DNA of 23,366 nt from NCBI GenBank assembly GCA_004557645.1, contig SFGI01000037.1:1-23366 (forward strand), in the 5' to 3' direction. Position numbers and translations under genes: made by a program. This document shows positions 15,252 to 22,232 of the stretch, one piece after another; position 1 is the stretch's first letter, and every line of letters begins with the position of its first letter. Below the pieces are notes generated by a model, which was given only the letters and a program-made list of their open reading frames with translations, did not search any database and was not told the DNA's origin. The stretch comes from [Eubacterium] saphenum. GTDB lineage: Bacteria > Bacillota > Clostridia > Lachnospirales > Anaerotignaceae.

Positions 15252-15368
15252 AAAAGCATTCGTAAGGCTTTGCCTTACTCATTGATTTGCTCCGCAAATC
15301 TCTTTCATTCCCTGTATTGACTGCGCCTTGCAAGCAAAGCCAGTCAATACAGGAACTGAAATGCTTTT
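15252..15368. repeat. Branched palindrome with three perfect hairpins
   Basis: An outer 9-bp inverted repeat AAAAGCATT (15252-15260) / AATGCTTTT (15360-15368) encloses GTAAGGC-ttt-GCCTTAC (15262-15278), GATTTGC-tcc-GCAAATC (15284-15300), and a 13-bp stem CCTGTATTGACTG (15311-15323) / CAGTCAATACAGG (15341-15353) whose loop is itself palindromic (CTTGCAAG). This is a four-way-junction shape. It is not needed for putP termination, which has its own hairpin. Probably a mobile palindromic repeat. Confidence 0.7.
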
Positions 15369-15380
15369 CTCCGCTTTTAC

Positions 15381-15416
15381 AAAAAAATCCCCTCTGGGCA
15401 TTTCCGCTCAGAGGGG
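15381..15416 (-). terminator. putP terminator
   Basis: An 8-bp stem CCCCTCTG (15389-15396) / CAGAGGGG (15409-15416). On the minus strand it is followed by A then seven T. It is 40 nt past the stop. Confidence 0.88.
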
Positions 15417-15456
15417 TTTTCATTTTTCTATTATTTTTCCTACTATTATTTTCTTA

Positions 15457-16989
15457 TTACAGGGATGCTTTCACTCTATCAAATTCATCCTGAATTTCTT
15501 TAGAAGGTTCTGCTGTTGCCAAGCTCACGATCACGATGGCTGCCAGTGCCAGCAGGAATGCAGGCAGCAGTTCATAAATATCCCAGATACCGCCCATGGG
15601 ACGAACCAGATATTTCCATACGAATACCATCACGCCGCCAACGATCATACCTGCCAGTGCGCCCTGTTTATTAGAACGTTTCCAGAACAGGGATGTCAGC
15701 ACAACGGGGCCAAAGGTAGCACCGAAGCCTGCCCACGCGAAGGATACGATACGGAATACGGAGCTGTTAGGGTCTCTGGCGATGAATGCGCCGATGACAG
15801 CGATACCCAGTACAGATGCTCTCGCCAGTACCATGGCTGTTTTTTCGGAAATATTCACACGGAAGAAGCCGCGCACCAGGTTCTGAGAGAAGCTGGAGGA
15901 TGCTGCCAGCAGCTGAGAATCGGCTGTGGACATGGTGGATGCTAGGATACCTGCCAAAATCACGCCGCCCAAGATGGCTGCCAATGCACCATATTTGCTC
16001 AGGAAATCGGAAATGACTACGATAATCGTTTCGGAAGAAGAGCCTTCCAAGAAAGGCAGTACGCCTGCCGCTGTCATAGCATTGCCCACAACGCCGATGA
16101 AGATGGCAACGCCCATAGCGATGAATACCCAGATGGTTGCGATCCTTCTGGAAAGTTTCAGTTTTTCTTTATCTTCGATGGCCATAAAGCGCAGCAGGAT
16201 ATGGGGCATACCAAAGTAACCCAGCCCCCACGCCAATGTGGATACAATGGTCAGGAAACCATAAGGTGTTGTTGTGCCTTCGCCTACGGCATGGCTTGCT
16301 GTCAGGCTCAGATAATCCACCATGGAATTTGCGTTTGCCGCTACAGCGTCGATACCGCCGGCAACATGGATACCGAAGAAAACAACAACGACCAATGCGA
16401 TACTCATAACAATACTCTGGATCAGGTCAGTTGTGCTGGCTGCCAGGAAACCGCCCGTTGCAGTATATGCTACGATAACGACAGCACTGATGATCATTGC
16501 GGGCAGATAATCGATGGCAAAAATGCTGCTGAACAGCTTGCCGCAGGCCGCAAAACCGGATGCTGCATAGGGAATGAAGAAAATGATGATGAACAATGCT
16601 GCGATCCCCATCAGCACGTTTTTATCATCTCTGTATCTCAGGGAGAAAAAGTCAGGCAGGGTGATAGCATCCACTTCATGGGTATACATACGGATACGTT
16701 TTGCTACCATGAGCCAGTTGATATATGTACCGATGCCCAGACCGATGGCTGTCCATACGGGCTCCGCGATGCCGGCAATGTATGCCAGACCGGGCAGACC
16801 CATCAAAAGCCAGCCGCTCATGTCGGAGGCTTCCGCAGACATGGCTGTCACAAAGGGACCCAGCTTTCTGCCGCCCAGATAGAAGTCACCAACATTTTCA
16901 TTTTTCTTAGACCAATAAACGCCGATGCCGACCATACCGCCCAGATAAACGATAATGGTGAGCATAATCAAAACTTTTGCTGATACCAT
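15457..16989 (-). CDS. putP: Sodium/proline symporter
   Basis: A 510-residue, 13-helix sodium:solute symporter that takes up L-proline with Na+. Length and sequence match PutP closely: ASDMSGWLLMGLPG near residues 54-67 places Asp56, Ser58 and Gly59 where E. coli PutP has its Na+ and proline ligands Asp55, Ser57 and Gly58. Also typical are the GGFLAASTTDLIQ segment and ILASTMSTADSQLLAASS in helix 9 with its Na+-site serines and threonines. AGAGAGG precedes the ATG. No proline-degradation or reductase genes lie nearby, so uptake may serve osmotic balance, protein synthesis or Stickland fermentation. The Na+ gradient could be fed by the hppA product if that is a Na+ pump (inference). Confidence 0.95.
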   Translation of the reverse strand: MVSAKVLIMLTIIVYLGGMVGIGVYWSKKNENVGDFYLGGRKLGPFVTAMSAEASDMSGWLLMGLPGLAYIAGIAEPVWTAIGLGIGTYINWLMVAKRIRMYTHEVDAITLPDFFSLRYRDDKNVLMGIAALFIIIFFIPYAASGFAACGKLFSSIFAIDYLPAMIISAVVIVAYTATGGFLAASTTDLIQSIVMSIALVVVVFFGIHVAGGIDAVAANANSMVDYLSLTASHAVGEGTTTPYGFLTIVSTLAWGLGYFGMPHILLRFMAIEDKEKLKLSRRIATIWVFIAMGVAIFIGVVGNAMTAAGVLPFLEGSSSETIIVVISDFLSKYGALAAILGGVILAGILASTMSTADSQLLAASSSFSQNLVRGFFRVNISEKTAMVLARASVLGIAVIGAFIARDPNSSVFRIVSFAWAGFGATFGPVVLTSLFWKRSNKQGALAGMIVGGVMVFVWKYLVRPMGGIWDIYELLPAFLLALAAIVIVSLATAEPSKEIQDEFDRVKASL

Positions 16990-17054
16990 AATACCTTACC
17001 TCTCTTTAAAAACTAAATTCAGGGGAAACCTTTTGTTCCCTTCTTCTGCTGAAC

Positions 17055-17083
17055 AGTTTAGCACAACTTTTACTAGAACGAAA
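17055..17083 (-). promoter_or_regulatory. Probable putP promoter
   Basis: Minus-strand TTTCGT (17083-17078), 17 nt, TAAACT (17060-17055) preceded by TGC, an extended -10. The -35 is only a partial match. Confidence 0.55.
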
Positions 17084-17123
17084 TACAGAACAAAGTCTGA
17101 ATCAAATCCTGTACGATTAAAAT

Positions 17124-17167
17124 AAAAAATAGCCAGAAATATTTGAATATCAATATTTTCTGACTAT
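17124..17167 (-). terminator. Terminator of the tetR-type gene and the operon upstream of it
   Basis: On the minus strand ATAGTCAGAAAATATTG (17167-17151) pairs imperfectly with CAAATATTTCTGGCTAT (17145-17129) and is followed by six T. It sits 45 nt past the stop and closes the six-gene unit. Confidence 0.75.
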
Positions 17168-17212
17168 ACGATTTTCAGAACTCAGATTTATTCAAAAAAA
17201 ATTCTTTTTGTA

Positions 17213-17818
17213 TTATTTTTCGTCCGAAGCCTTTTTTGTCCGAAAACTGCCCAAAAAAACGGGCATCATGCTCTTGGCATACTGACAAAGGGAATAATCC
17301 CCATTGCTGATGCACCAGTCATAGATCAACGCCCGCTCGCAAAGGGCATAGGCCTTTACAATTTCATTGACGGACATATCCTCCCGCAGCTCGCCCTTTT
17401 TCTGCCCCTCTGTTACAATCTGCCGCAGCAGCTTATAATAAACACGGTTGTGGTCGAGAAGGTGCTTTTCCCCTGCCGTCACCAGCTGAGAGGAATACAT
17501 CCGTGCCACCAAATCCAGAGAAACGCTGTTATCGATCATCAAAAACAGCTCCTGATTCAGATACATCAGCTGGTCGAAGCTGTCCATATTCTCATCCAAC
17601 GTAGGGATCAGCTCCTGATATTTGTCGTCGAACAGATCGGAAAGGGAGCTGAGCAAGGCATCCTTCCCGCTGAAATAATGATAAAAAGAGCCCTTGGAGG
17701 TGCCGGATTCTTCCACGATCTCTTCCACCGTGGTGTCATCGTAGCCGTTTTCATAAAACAGCTTCCACGCCGCCGAAACGATGCGGCTCTTGGTGTTTCG
17801 GGTATTTTTCTTCGCCAA
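17213..17818 (-). CDS. TetR/AcrR-family transcriptional regulator
   Basis: A 201-residue repressor. The N-terminal HTH (about residues 10-57) reads RIVSAAWKLFYENGYDDTTV then EEIVEESGTSKGSFYHYFSG, a textbook TetR signature. The C-terminal ligand domain is helical with no recognisable ligand. The start is TTG at 17818, with GGAGGAG 6 nt upstream; no ATG fits. It lies only 15 nt after the CARF-nuclease gene, so it is the last gene of that operon. Its position suggests it regulates the operon or is carried by it, but no palindromic operator was spotted at the operon promoter. Confidence 0.93.
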   Translation of the reverse strand: MAKKNTRNTKSRIVSAAWKLFYENGYDDTTVEEIVEESGTSKGSFYHYFSGKDALLSSLSDLFDDKYQELIPTLDENMDSFDQLMYLNQELFLMIDNSVSLDLVARMYSSQLVTAGEKHLLDHNRVYYKLLRQIVTEGQKKGELREDMSVNEIVKAYALCERALIYDWCISNGDYSLCQYAKSMMPVFLGSFRTKKASDEK

Positions 17819-17833
17819 GGCGCTCTCCTCCTC

Positions 17834-19033
17834 TTATACTTTTTTCCATTTCAGGTTTACCAGGTCATGCTCCCGAATGGTTCTGACCAGCCGTTCCCGG
17901 AAATCCGCCGCCAGAATATCTCTTTCATCCAGCATTTCCAGCCCCAGCTCCTTACAGCGTTCATAGGTACCAGTCTTTTCCTGTTTTTCCTTGCTGTATG
18001 TAACGATAACGCCCTTGGAAAACCAGCCGCCCAATCGTTTTTTTGCCACAAGCAATTCATTCAGCGCTGCCGTATCCGCATCCCGCAGCTTGCAGGAAAT
18101 GAACACCGGCAGGGAATCATCCATCAGCATCACATCGATCTCGTTTCCGCCGATCTTCAAGCCATCATAGGCATCCCAGTCGATCATAGTGCCCAGCTTC
18201 ACATCGTCAAACACGCCGCTGCCGGCTGCCGCCACGTAAACATACAGTTCCAGCCATACGCCGTAGCTGATGCCGTATTGCTTATCTTCCATAGAACAAA
18301 AATCGAACTGTATCCAATTTTCATTGGATTCCAGGTTTTGGATAAACCCATTTTCCTGAAATTCCGTCAAAACCCCATCATCGGGGGCAACGGGTCTGCC
18401 GTTCTTCATGTGGATATCCCTGGGGCTTTCCATATGCAGCTCGTGGGGCAATCCCCTTGCCGCCACCGTCTGCAGCCAGCTGCAGGTGGTTTTCCATTCT
18501 TTCAGGTGGCGGAACAGATATTTCGCCATTTTGTTGATGGGCTCATATTTTTCCGGCTGAGGGGCACGATGGGATTCCCCCATAAAGCAGGCCCCCTTGG
18601 CATCAATGAAATTTTCCAGAGTCAAAGTCACCGTATCGGCTACCTTTTCATCGGTTTCGATATCGGTGATACAACGTTTCACCAAGTCCGTATGCACCAT
18701 GCGGGTGCCCGTTTCCATGCCTGCCTTATATCCGGCGATCATCATCAATTCACTGCCGCCGGTCAGCTCCAGCGTGCAGTTTTCCCCGCCATAGCGTTCT
18801 ATCACCCGACAGGTGGCCATCCGCAGCTTTTCCACGGAGCTGATATCCACGGGATAATGCTCCACGATGATATGGGGCAGGCTTTTCTGAAAGCAGGTGA
18901 TGAGGGAACGGAACACACTCATATCCTCCATCCCTCTGTCATAAAGATAGATCACCTTATCGGGCTGCAGCGTCAAGGGTGCCACGATATTTTTCAGAAC
19001 ATCCTTATCATAATATTCGATCAAAACCTTCAT
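17834..19033 (-). CDS. Card1/Can2-like CARF-domain nuclease (DUF1887 family)
   Basis: A 399-residue soluble protein. The N-terminal CARF domain (about 1-135) has a Rossmann-like pattern (VLIEYYDKDVLKN, DKVIYLYDRG) and the ligand-loop motif LELTGGSELMMIAG at 88-101. The middle (about 160-250) is a linker with a winged-helix-like stretch. The C-terminal PD-(D/E)xK-like domain has ELYVYVAA near 262, NEIDVMLM with Asp300, and VFISCK with Lys315. In type III CRISPR such proteins cut nucleic acid after binding cyclic oligoadenylate. The usual acidic residue two before the Lys is Ser313 here. The start at 19033 is chosen for AAAGGGGG; the longer frame overlaps ytfJ. It is 31 nt after ytfJ and 15 nt before tetR. 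No Cas10, cas genes or repeats are in the window. Confidence 0.85.
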   Translation of the reverse strand: MKVLIEYYDKDVLKNIVAPLTLQPDKVIYLYDRGMEDMSVFRSLITCFQKSLPHIIVEHYPVDISSVEKLRMATCRVIERYGGENCTLELTGGSELMMIAGYKAGMETGTRMVHTDLVKRCITDIETDEKVADTVTLTLENFIDAKGACFMGESHRAPQPEKYEPINKMAKYLFRHLKEWKTTCSWLQTVAARGLPHELHMESPRDIHMKNGRPVAPDDGVLTEFQENGFIQNLESNENWIQFDFCSMEDKQYGISYGVWLELYVYVAAAGSGVFDDVKLGTMIDWDAYDGLKIGGNEIDVMLMDDSLPVFISCKLRDADTAALNELLVAKKRLGGWFSKGVIVTYSKEKQEKTGTYERCKELGLEMLDERDILAADFRERLVRTIREHDLVNLKWKKV

Positions 19034-19064
19034 TGGGAGCGTTCCCCCTTTCGGCTCCATTTTC

Positions 19065-19463
19065 TTATTCTTCCACGATGGTCTCTTCTTCAAATTTTAC
19101 TTCTTCCTTGGATTCTGCGTTTTTGTTTCTGCCTGTGAAAACAGAACCGAAGTTCAGCTTATTCACCACACCGGGCGCCATATCGATCAGCTTTGTCAGG
19201 GCATCCTGATTCTTCACGTTGATGAGCTGTGCGCCGTCGGGGCGGATCATCAGAATGGCAGAGGGGGTGATCTTTGCCCCCATGCCGCCGGCAGCGTTTA
19301 CGCTTTCCTTGGCACCAACCCCTGCGCCCACTGCCACTTCGATCAGGGGCAGCAAGGTCAGATCGCCGATGACGATGGCTTCCCCGACTACTGTTTTTGT
19401 GGAAACCAGATCATCTACTTTATTAAATAATACATCTACCGCTTCATTGAAATCCTTACTCAT
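19065..19463 (-). CDS. ytfJ: GerW/YtfJ-family sporulation protein
   Basis: A 132-residue soluble protein. The core VVGEAIVIGDLTLLPLIEVA, then VGAGVGAKESVNAAGGMGAK and ITPSAILMIRPDGAQLINV, is the GerW (YtfJ) signature. In Bacillus the family is made in the forespore and needed for normal spore germination. A Glu-rich tail (ESKEEVKFEEETIVEE) is added. The gene follows the DUF2953 gene by 39 nt, the arrangement usual in spore-formers. The ribosome site is GGTGAG 5 nt from the ATG. Here, unusually, it continues into a CARF-nuclease gene. Confidence 0.93.
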   Translation of the reverse strand: MSKDFNEAVDVLFNKVDDLVSTKTVVGEAIVIGDLTLLPLIEVAVGAGVGAKESVNAAGGMGAKITPSAILMIRPDGAQLINVKNQDALTKLIDMAPGVVNKLNFGSVFTGRNKNAESKEEVKFEEETIVEE

Positions 19464-19502
19464 ATGGTCTCACCGCATCCTTTCATCTTTTCCGTCTGAT
19501 TC

Positions 19503-20531
19503 TCAGTCTTTTTTTCGCAGGAATTTGATCGTTTTCCAGATAGCTTTTCGTACGGGCTTCGCCAAACCAAAAGCCAGTACTGCCCAGAGCAGTCTGCCCA
19601 GTACGATCTTTCCTTTGACCCGGACTTCCATATCCTCCGCCGTGGCTTTGGTGAAGTCCCCTTTGATCTGTATGTCATTGCCGAATTTCGCTGTCAGCAC
19701 CCCCGCCAGTGCCAGCACATAGCCTGTGGTGGTGGGGTCGCCGGTGCCGATGGTGCCTTTGATGAACAAATTGCCGGGCAGAATGCCCTTCATCAGCCGC
19801 TTCAGCAGTTTTTTCAATGCTTTGAAAATTTCTTTTTTCTCCTCGATGCTCCAAAACTCCTTCACGATAGGGGGGATTTTTCCTTTCTTTTCCCCTTCCG
19901 TTTCTTCTCCCGTGAAGAAGGCATCGTCCTCCTTCCATTCCAGTTGGATATCCATATCCTCTGTAGGAGGTTTTTCTTCCACCTCGGAAAGCTTTACCCG
20001 TCGGATGGTTTTGGGCTGTTTCTGGGCCATTCGCTGCTGCTTCACCTTGGGCTGTTCCGTAGGCTTTTCCTCTTTTTTCTCAGCCATTTTCTCAGCAACA
20101 GGTGGTTCTTCTTTTTTTTCAGCTCTGGGCGGCTCCTCTTTTTTCTCCTCCGCAGGCTTTTCTGCCTGTTTCGTGTTTTTTTCCGCCGCCTGCAAATCGG
20201 GTTGTAGTTTCTCTTTTTTCGGTGCTTTTTTCTTTTTCGGCTTCTTTTCTTTTTTCTCCTTGGGTTCCCCGCCTACGAGGGTGAACCACAACACTTTTAC
20301 CTTCAATTTCAGCGATTCCGCCGGGGTATAGCCGCCGTCGATCTTGACTGCCCCGAATAACCAGGACACGCCAAAAGAACCGCCCAGCTCTGCCTTCTTT
20401 TCCCCCGCCAGCTGATAACGGATGGGTGAAAGCAGCACCACCAGCACCAGCAGCAGGAGAAGCAGCAGCAGTGCCAGCAGCACGATGCCGATCCCTTTTA
20501 AAATTCCCAGCAAAATCAGTAAAACCTTCAT
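19503..20531 (-). CDS. DUF2953 membrane-anchored protein with a charged linker
   Basis: A 342-residue protein. One long N-terminal membrane anchor (leucine-rich, about residues 3-33, ending LSPIRYQL) is followed by a short globular part with FGVSWLFGAVKIDGGY, then a low-complexity Lys/Glu/Pro stretch from about 92 to 190 (repeated EKKEEPP units), and a C-terminal domain with LFIKGTIGTGDPTTTGY and GDFTKATAEDMEVRVKGKI, typical of DUF2953. This family is commonly encoded just before ytfJ/gerW in spore-formers; its function is unknown. The charged linker is longer than the family needs and may vary between strains. AAAGGAAT precedes the ATG. It starts 12 nt after the TIGR01906 gene ends. Confidence 0.88.
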   Translation of the reverse strand: MKVLLILLGILKGIGIVLLALLLLLLLLVLVVLLSPIRYQLAGEKKAELGGSFGVSWLFGAVKIDGGYTPAESLKLKVKVLWFTLVGGEPKEKKEKKPKKKKAPKKEKLQPDLQAAEKNTKQAEKPAEEKKEEPPRAEKKEEPPVAEKMAEKKEEKPTEQPKVKQQRMAQKQPKTIRRVKLSEVEEKPPTEDMDIQLEWKEDDAFFTGEETEGEKKGKIPPIVKEFWSIEEKKEIFKALKKLLKRLMKGILPGNLFIKGTIGTGDPTTTGYVLALAGVLTAKFGNDIQIKGDFTKATAEDMEVRVKGKIVLGRLLWAVLAFGLAKPVRKAIWKTIKFLRKKD

Positions 20532-20543
20532 AACAACATTCCT

Positions 20544-21221
20544 TTATTTCTGCGCCTTTCTCCGCAGCAGCCCCGCTCCCAGCCAGAGGATGAAGCTGGC
20601 CGCAAGGAACAAGCCCGCAATGGTATAGGCCGTATCCTGAAAAAAGCCTTCCGGCACGATATTGATGAGCAGATCCGTTTCCGGGTCCAAGTACCAATCC
20701 ATATTATCAAAAAAGAGCAGATGAAAATAGGTAAAATATTCTGTAAAATCCGTAGAAGCCAAGGCTGCCAGCCCTGCCATGCCGCCGATGAAAAGCCCGA
20801 TGCCCCATTGCAGCATCCGCAGCAGCACCAAGCCCTGTTTTTTCACCAGAAGAGCCGCTGCCCCCAATACCATGAACACCGCCGCCCCACGGCGCAGCCC
20901 GACAGCGCCCAGGAACAGCCCCTGCACATCTGCCATGTGGCGTTTTTCCTTCGCGTTGAAGAATTCCCGCTGTTTCCCGTCTACGATGGTGTTTACCACC
21001 AGATCATCCCTGTCGCCCCGAAGATAAGCCATCATTTCATCGGTGACGAAAAGCAGGTCGTCCATTTCCATGGAAACTTCCTCCAGCACATGATATTTCG
21101 TATATTCCTTTTCAAAATAGCCCTCGTTCCAATAGACTGCAGCCTCTACCGATGTGATGAGCACCACAGCCATCAGACAGAAAGCGACCATCAGCCCCGT
21201 GGCATGATACAAAGCCTTCAT
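20544..21221 (-). CDS. TIGR01906/DUF1461 integral membrane protein
   Basis: A 225-residue protein with about five membrane segments, the first near residues 8-28 and the others from 105 onward. The extracytoplasmic loop carries the family words MAYLRGDRDDL, REFFNAKEKRHMADVQGLF and, later, YFTYFHLLFFDNMDWYLDP with LINIVPEGFF. The family is conserved in Clostridia and some Bacilli and has no assigned function. The ribosome site AGGTGA lies 5 nt before the ATG. It is 12 nt downstream of the 99-residue gene and 12 nt upstream of the DUF2953 gene, so all are co-transcribed. Confidence 0.9.
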   Translation of the reverse strand: MKALYHATGLMVAFCLMAVVLITSVEAAVYWNEGYFEKEYTKYHVLEEVSMEMDDLLFVTDEMMAYLRGDRDDLVVNTIVDGKQREFFNAKEKRHMADVQGLFLGAVGLRRGAAVFMVLGAAALLVKKQGLVLLRMLQWGIGLFIGGMAGLAALASTDFTEYFTYFHLLFFDNMDWYLDPETDLLINIVPEGFFQDTAYTIAGLFLAASFILWLGAGLLRRKAQK

Positions 21222-21233
21222 TTTTTCACCTGA

Positions 21234-21533
21234 TCAGAACAATTCCTTCGGATTTCCGGGGTTGCGTCCGTTTTTCCGAGCTTCTTCCGCCATGAAAACC
21301 AAGAGATCCACCGCTTCCTGCCTGCCCATGGCGATGCCTGCGATCTTTGCAGGACGGTTTTTGTTCCGCTCATGGAACAGTTCATGGGAAGATAAGATCT
21401 CCAGACGGTTTTTGTCCTCGAAATAGACGATGCAGTGCAAATGCAGCACAGGGATGCCGCGACGCAGGCTGTATACGATCGTTTCCAGATCCGTCACATT
21501 GCCGCCAACGAATAAATCATCGATAAGTTCCAT
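21234..21533 (-). CDS. Unknown 99-residue protein, first gene of the CARF-nuclease operon
   Basis: A small soluble alpha/beta protein with DLFVGGNVTDLETIVYSLRR, a His-rich strand IPVLHLHCIVYFED, and a C-terminal helix EAVDLLVFMAEEARKNG. I do not recognise the family. The open frame extends to 21641 and would add a hydrophobic stretch, but an extended -10 (TGGTATACT) lies inside that part and AAAGGGGC sits before the ATG at 21533, so the short form is preferred. No signal peptide. It heads a six-gene operon with 12-39 nt gaps. The two closely spaced His residues (HLHC) could bind metal, which is speculation. Confidence 0.75.
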   Translation of the reverse strand: MELIDDLFVGGNVTDLETIVYSLRRGIPVLHLHCIVYFEDKNRLEILSSHELFHERNKNRPAKIAGIAMGRQEAVDLLVFMAEEARKNGRNPGNPKELF

Positions 21534-21586
21534 ATTGCTGCAGCCCCTTTCCTCCAGTTTCCGAAAAATACCTATAGTTATTAAAA

Positions 21587-21595
21587 AGTATACCA
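21587..21595 (-). promoter_or_regulatory. Extended -10 promoter of the six-gene operon
   Basis: Minus-strand TGG-TATACT (21595-21587). The -35 region 17 nt upstream is TATCTT, weak. The transcript would start near 21580, excluding the upstream ATG at 21641. Confidence 0.6.
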
Positions 21596-21650
21596 TAAAT
21601 TCCAAAAGGAAGATATAGAAAATGCAAAATCCTTTCTCCATACTATGGCA

Positions 21651-21675
21651 AAGGGCTGTCCGAAAGACAGCCCTT
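21651..21675 (-). terminator. Hairpin terminator of the TSUP pair operon
   Basis: A perfect 10-bp stem AAGGGCTGTC (21651-21660) / GACAGCCCTT (21666-21675). It lies 4 nt past the stop of the 58-residue ORF. The T-run on the minus strand is short. Confidence 0.65.
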
Positions 21676-21679
21676 CTCC

Positions 21680-21856
21680 TTATAATTTCGCCAATGCAGT
21701 TTCCAGCTCGTTCAGCCGCTCCATGGGATACATCCGCAGCAGTTCCTTATATTGGGTGGTGCTGAGGCCCGGCGTTTCCGTATAAATGGCGATCTTTTCC
21801 GCCACATCCGCCTGGGCAAATTTCAGCTTCAGCTTGATAAAATCATCCTTTTGCAT
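21680..21856 (-). CDS. Small 58-residue helical protein overlapping the TSUP gene
   Basis: A 58-residue ORF: it starts MQKDDFIKLKLKFAQADVAE, continues KIAIYTETPGLSTTQYKELL, and ends ELETALAKL. AAAGGAGAG lies 7 nt before the ATG. Its first 14 nt overlap the end of the second half-TSUP gene in another frame, and a terminator follows directly, so it looks like the last gene of that operon by translational coupling. No membrane segment or signal; probably two or three helices. I do not recognise the family. Ribosome site, position and clean stop before a hairpin support it as real. Confidence 0.7.
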   Translation of the reverse strand: MQKDDFIKLKLKFAQADVAEKIAIYTETPGLSTTQYKELLRMYPMERLNELETALAKL

Positions 21857-22232
21857 TTGTTTTCTCTCCTTTGTCCGTTTTTTTCTTTTTGAAGATCTCG
21901 CTTAAGCCCATCAAAAACAAAAAGCCGCCGAATATTTTCTTTAAAATTTCCGATTCCAGAGACACCGCCAGAAAGGCCCCTGCCGCCGCCCCCGCCAAGC
22001 CCATGAGGGCAAGGGGCTTTGCCGTTCCCCAGGAAAGGTTTCCTTTTTTCTGGTGGGTGATGAGGGCCGTGATGGCTGTGGGGATGAAATAGATCAGGTT
22101 CACCCCTTGGGCCTGATGCTGGTCGATGCCCGTCAAAAACAACAGGGCAGGAATGAGAATCGTGCCGCCGCCGATGCCCATACCGCTGATGATGCCGGAG
22201 AAAAAACCAATGGCCGCCACGCCCCACATCAT
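21843..22232 (-). CDS. Half-size TSUP (TauE/SafE) transporter, second half
   Basis: A 129-residue membrane protein with three or four helices. The TSUP repeat signature is at its start: GFFSGIISGMGIGGGTILIP (residues 9-28), followed by HQAQGVNLIYFIPTAITALI and a C-terminal KIFGGFLFLMGLSEIF with a basic tail. Typical TSUP proteins have about 250 residues with two such repeats; this is one repeat. It overlaps the upstream half gene by 4 nt (ATGA), so the two are coupled and probably made in equal amounts. Together they likely form one transporter for a sulfur-containing or organic anion (inference from family). GTGAGG upstream could add initiation. Confidence 0.88.
   Translation of the reverse strand: MMWGVAAIGFFSGIISGMGIGGGTILIPALLFLTGIDQHQAQGVNLIYFIPTAITALITHQKKGNLSWGTAKPLALMGLAGAAAGAFLAVSLESEILKKIFGGFLFLMGLSEIFKKKKTDKGEKTNAKG

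Noticed and set aside
15238..15423. A 61-codon minus-strand ORF over the branched palindrome
   Set aside because: It is made almost entirely of inverted-repeat sequence and overlaps the putP terminator.
17450..19138. A 562-codon plus-strand open frame across tetR and the CARF nuclease
   Set aside because: It spans two well-supported minus-strand genes and their junction, and has no ribosome site or domain.
17213..21595. A CRISPR array or cas genes near the CARF nuclease
   Set aside because: No regularly spaced direct repeats and no Cas-like ORF were found anywhere in the window.
21534..21641. An N-terminal membrane extension of the 99-residue protein
   Set aside because: No ribosome site at the upstream ATG, and an extended -10 promoter lies within the extension.
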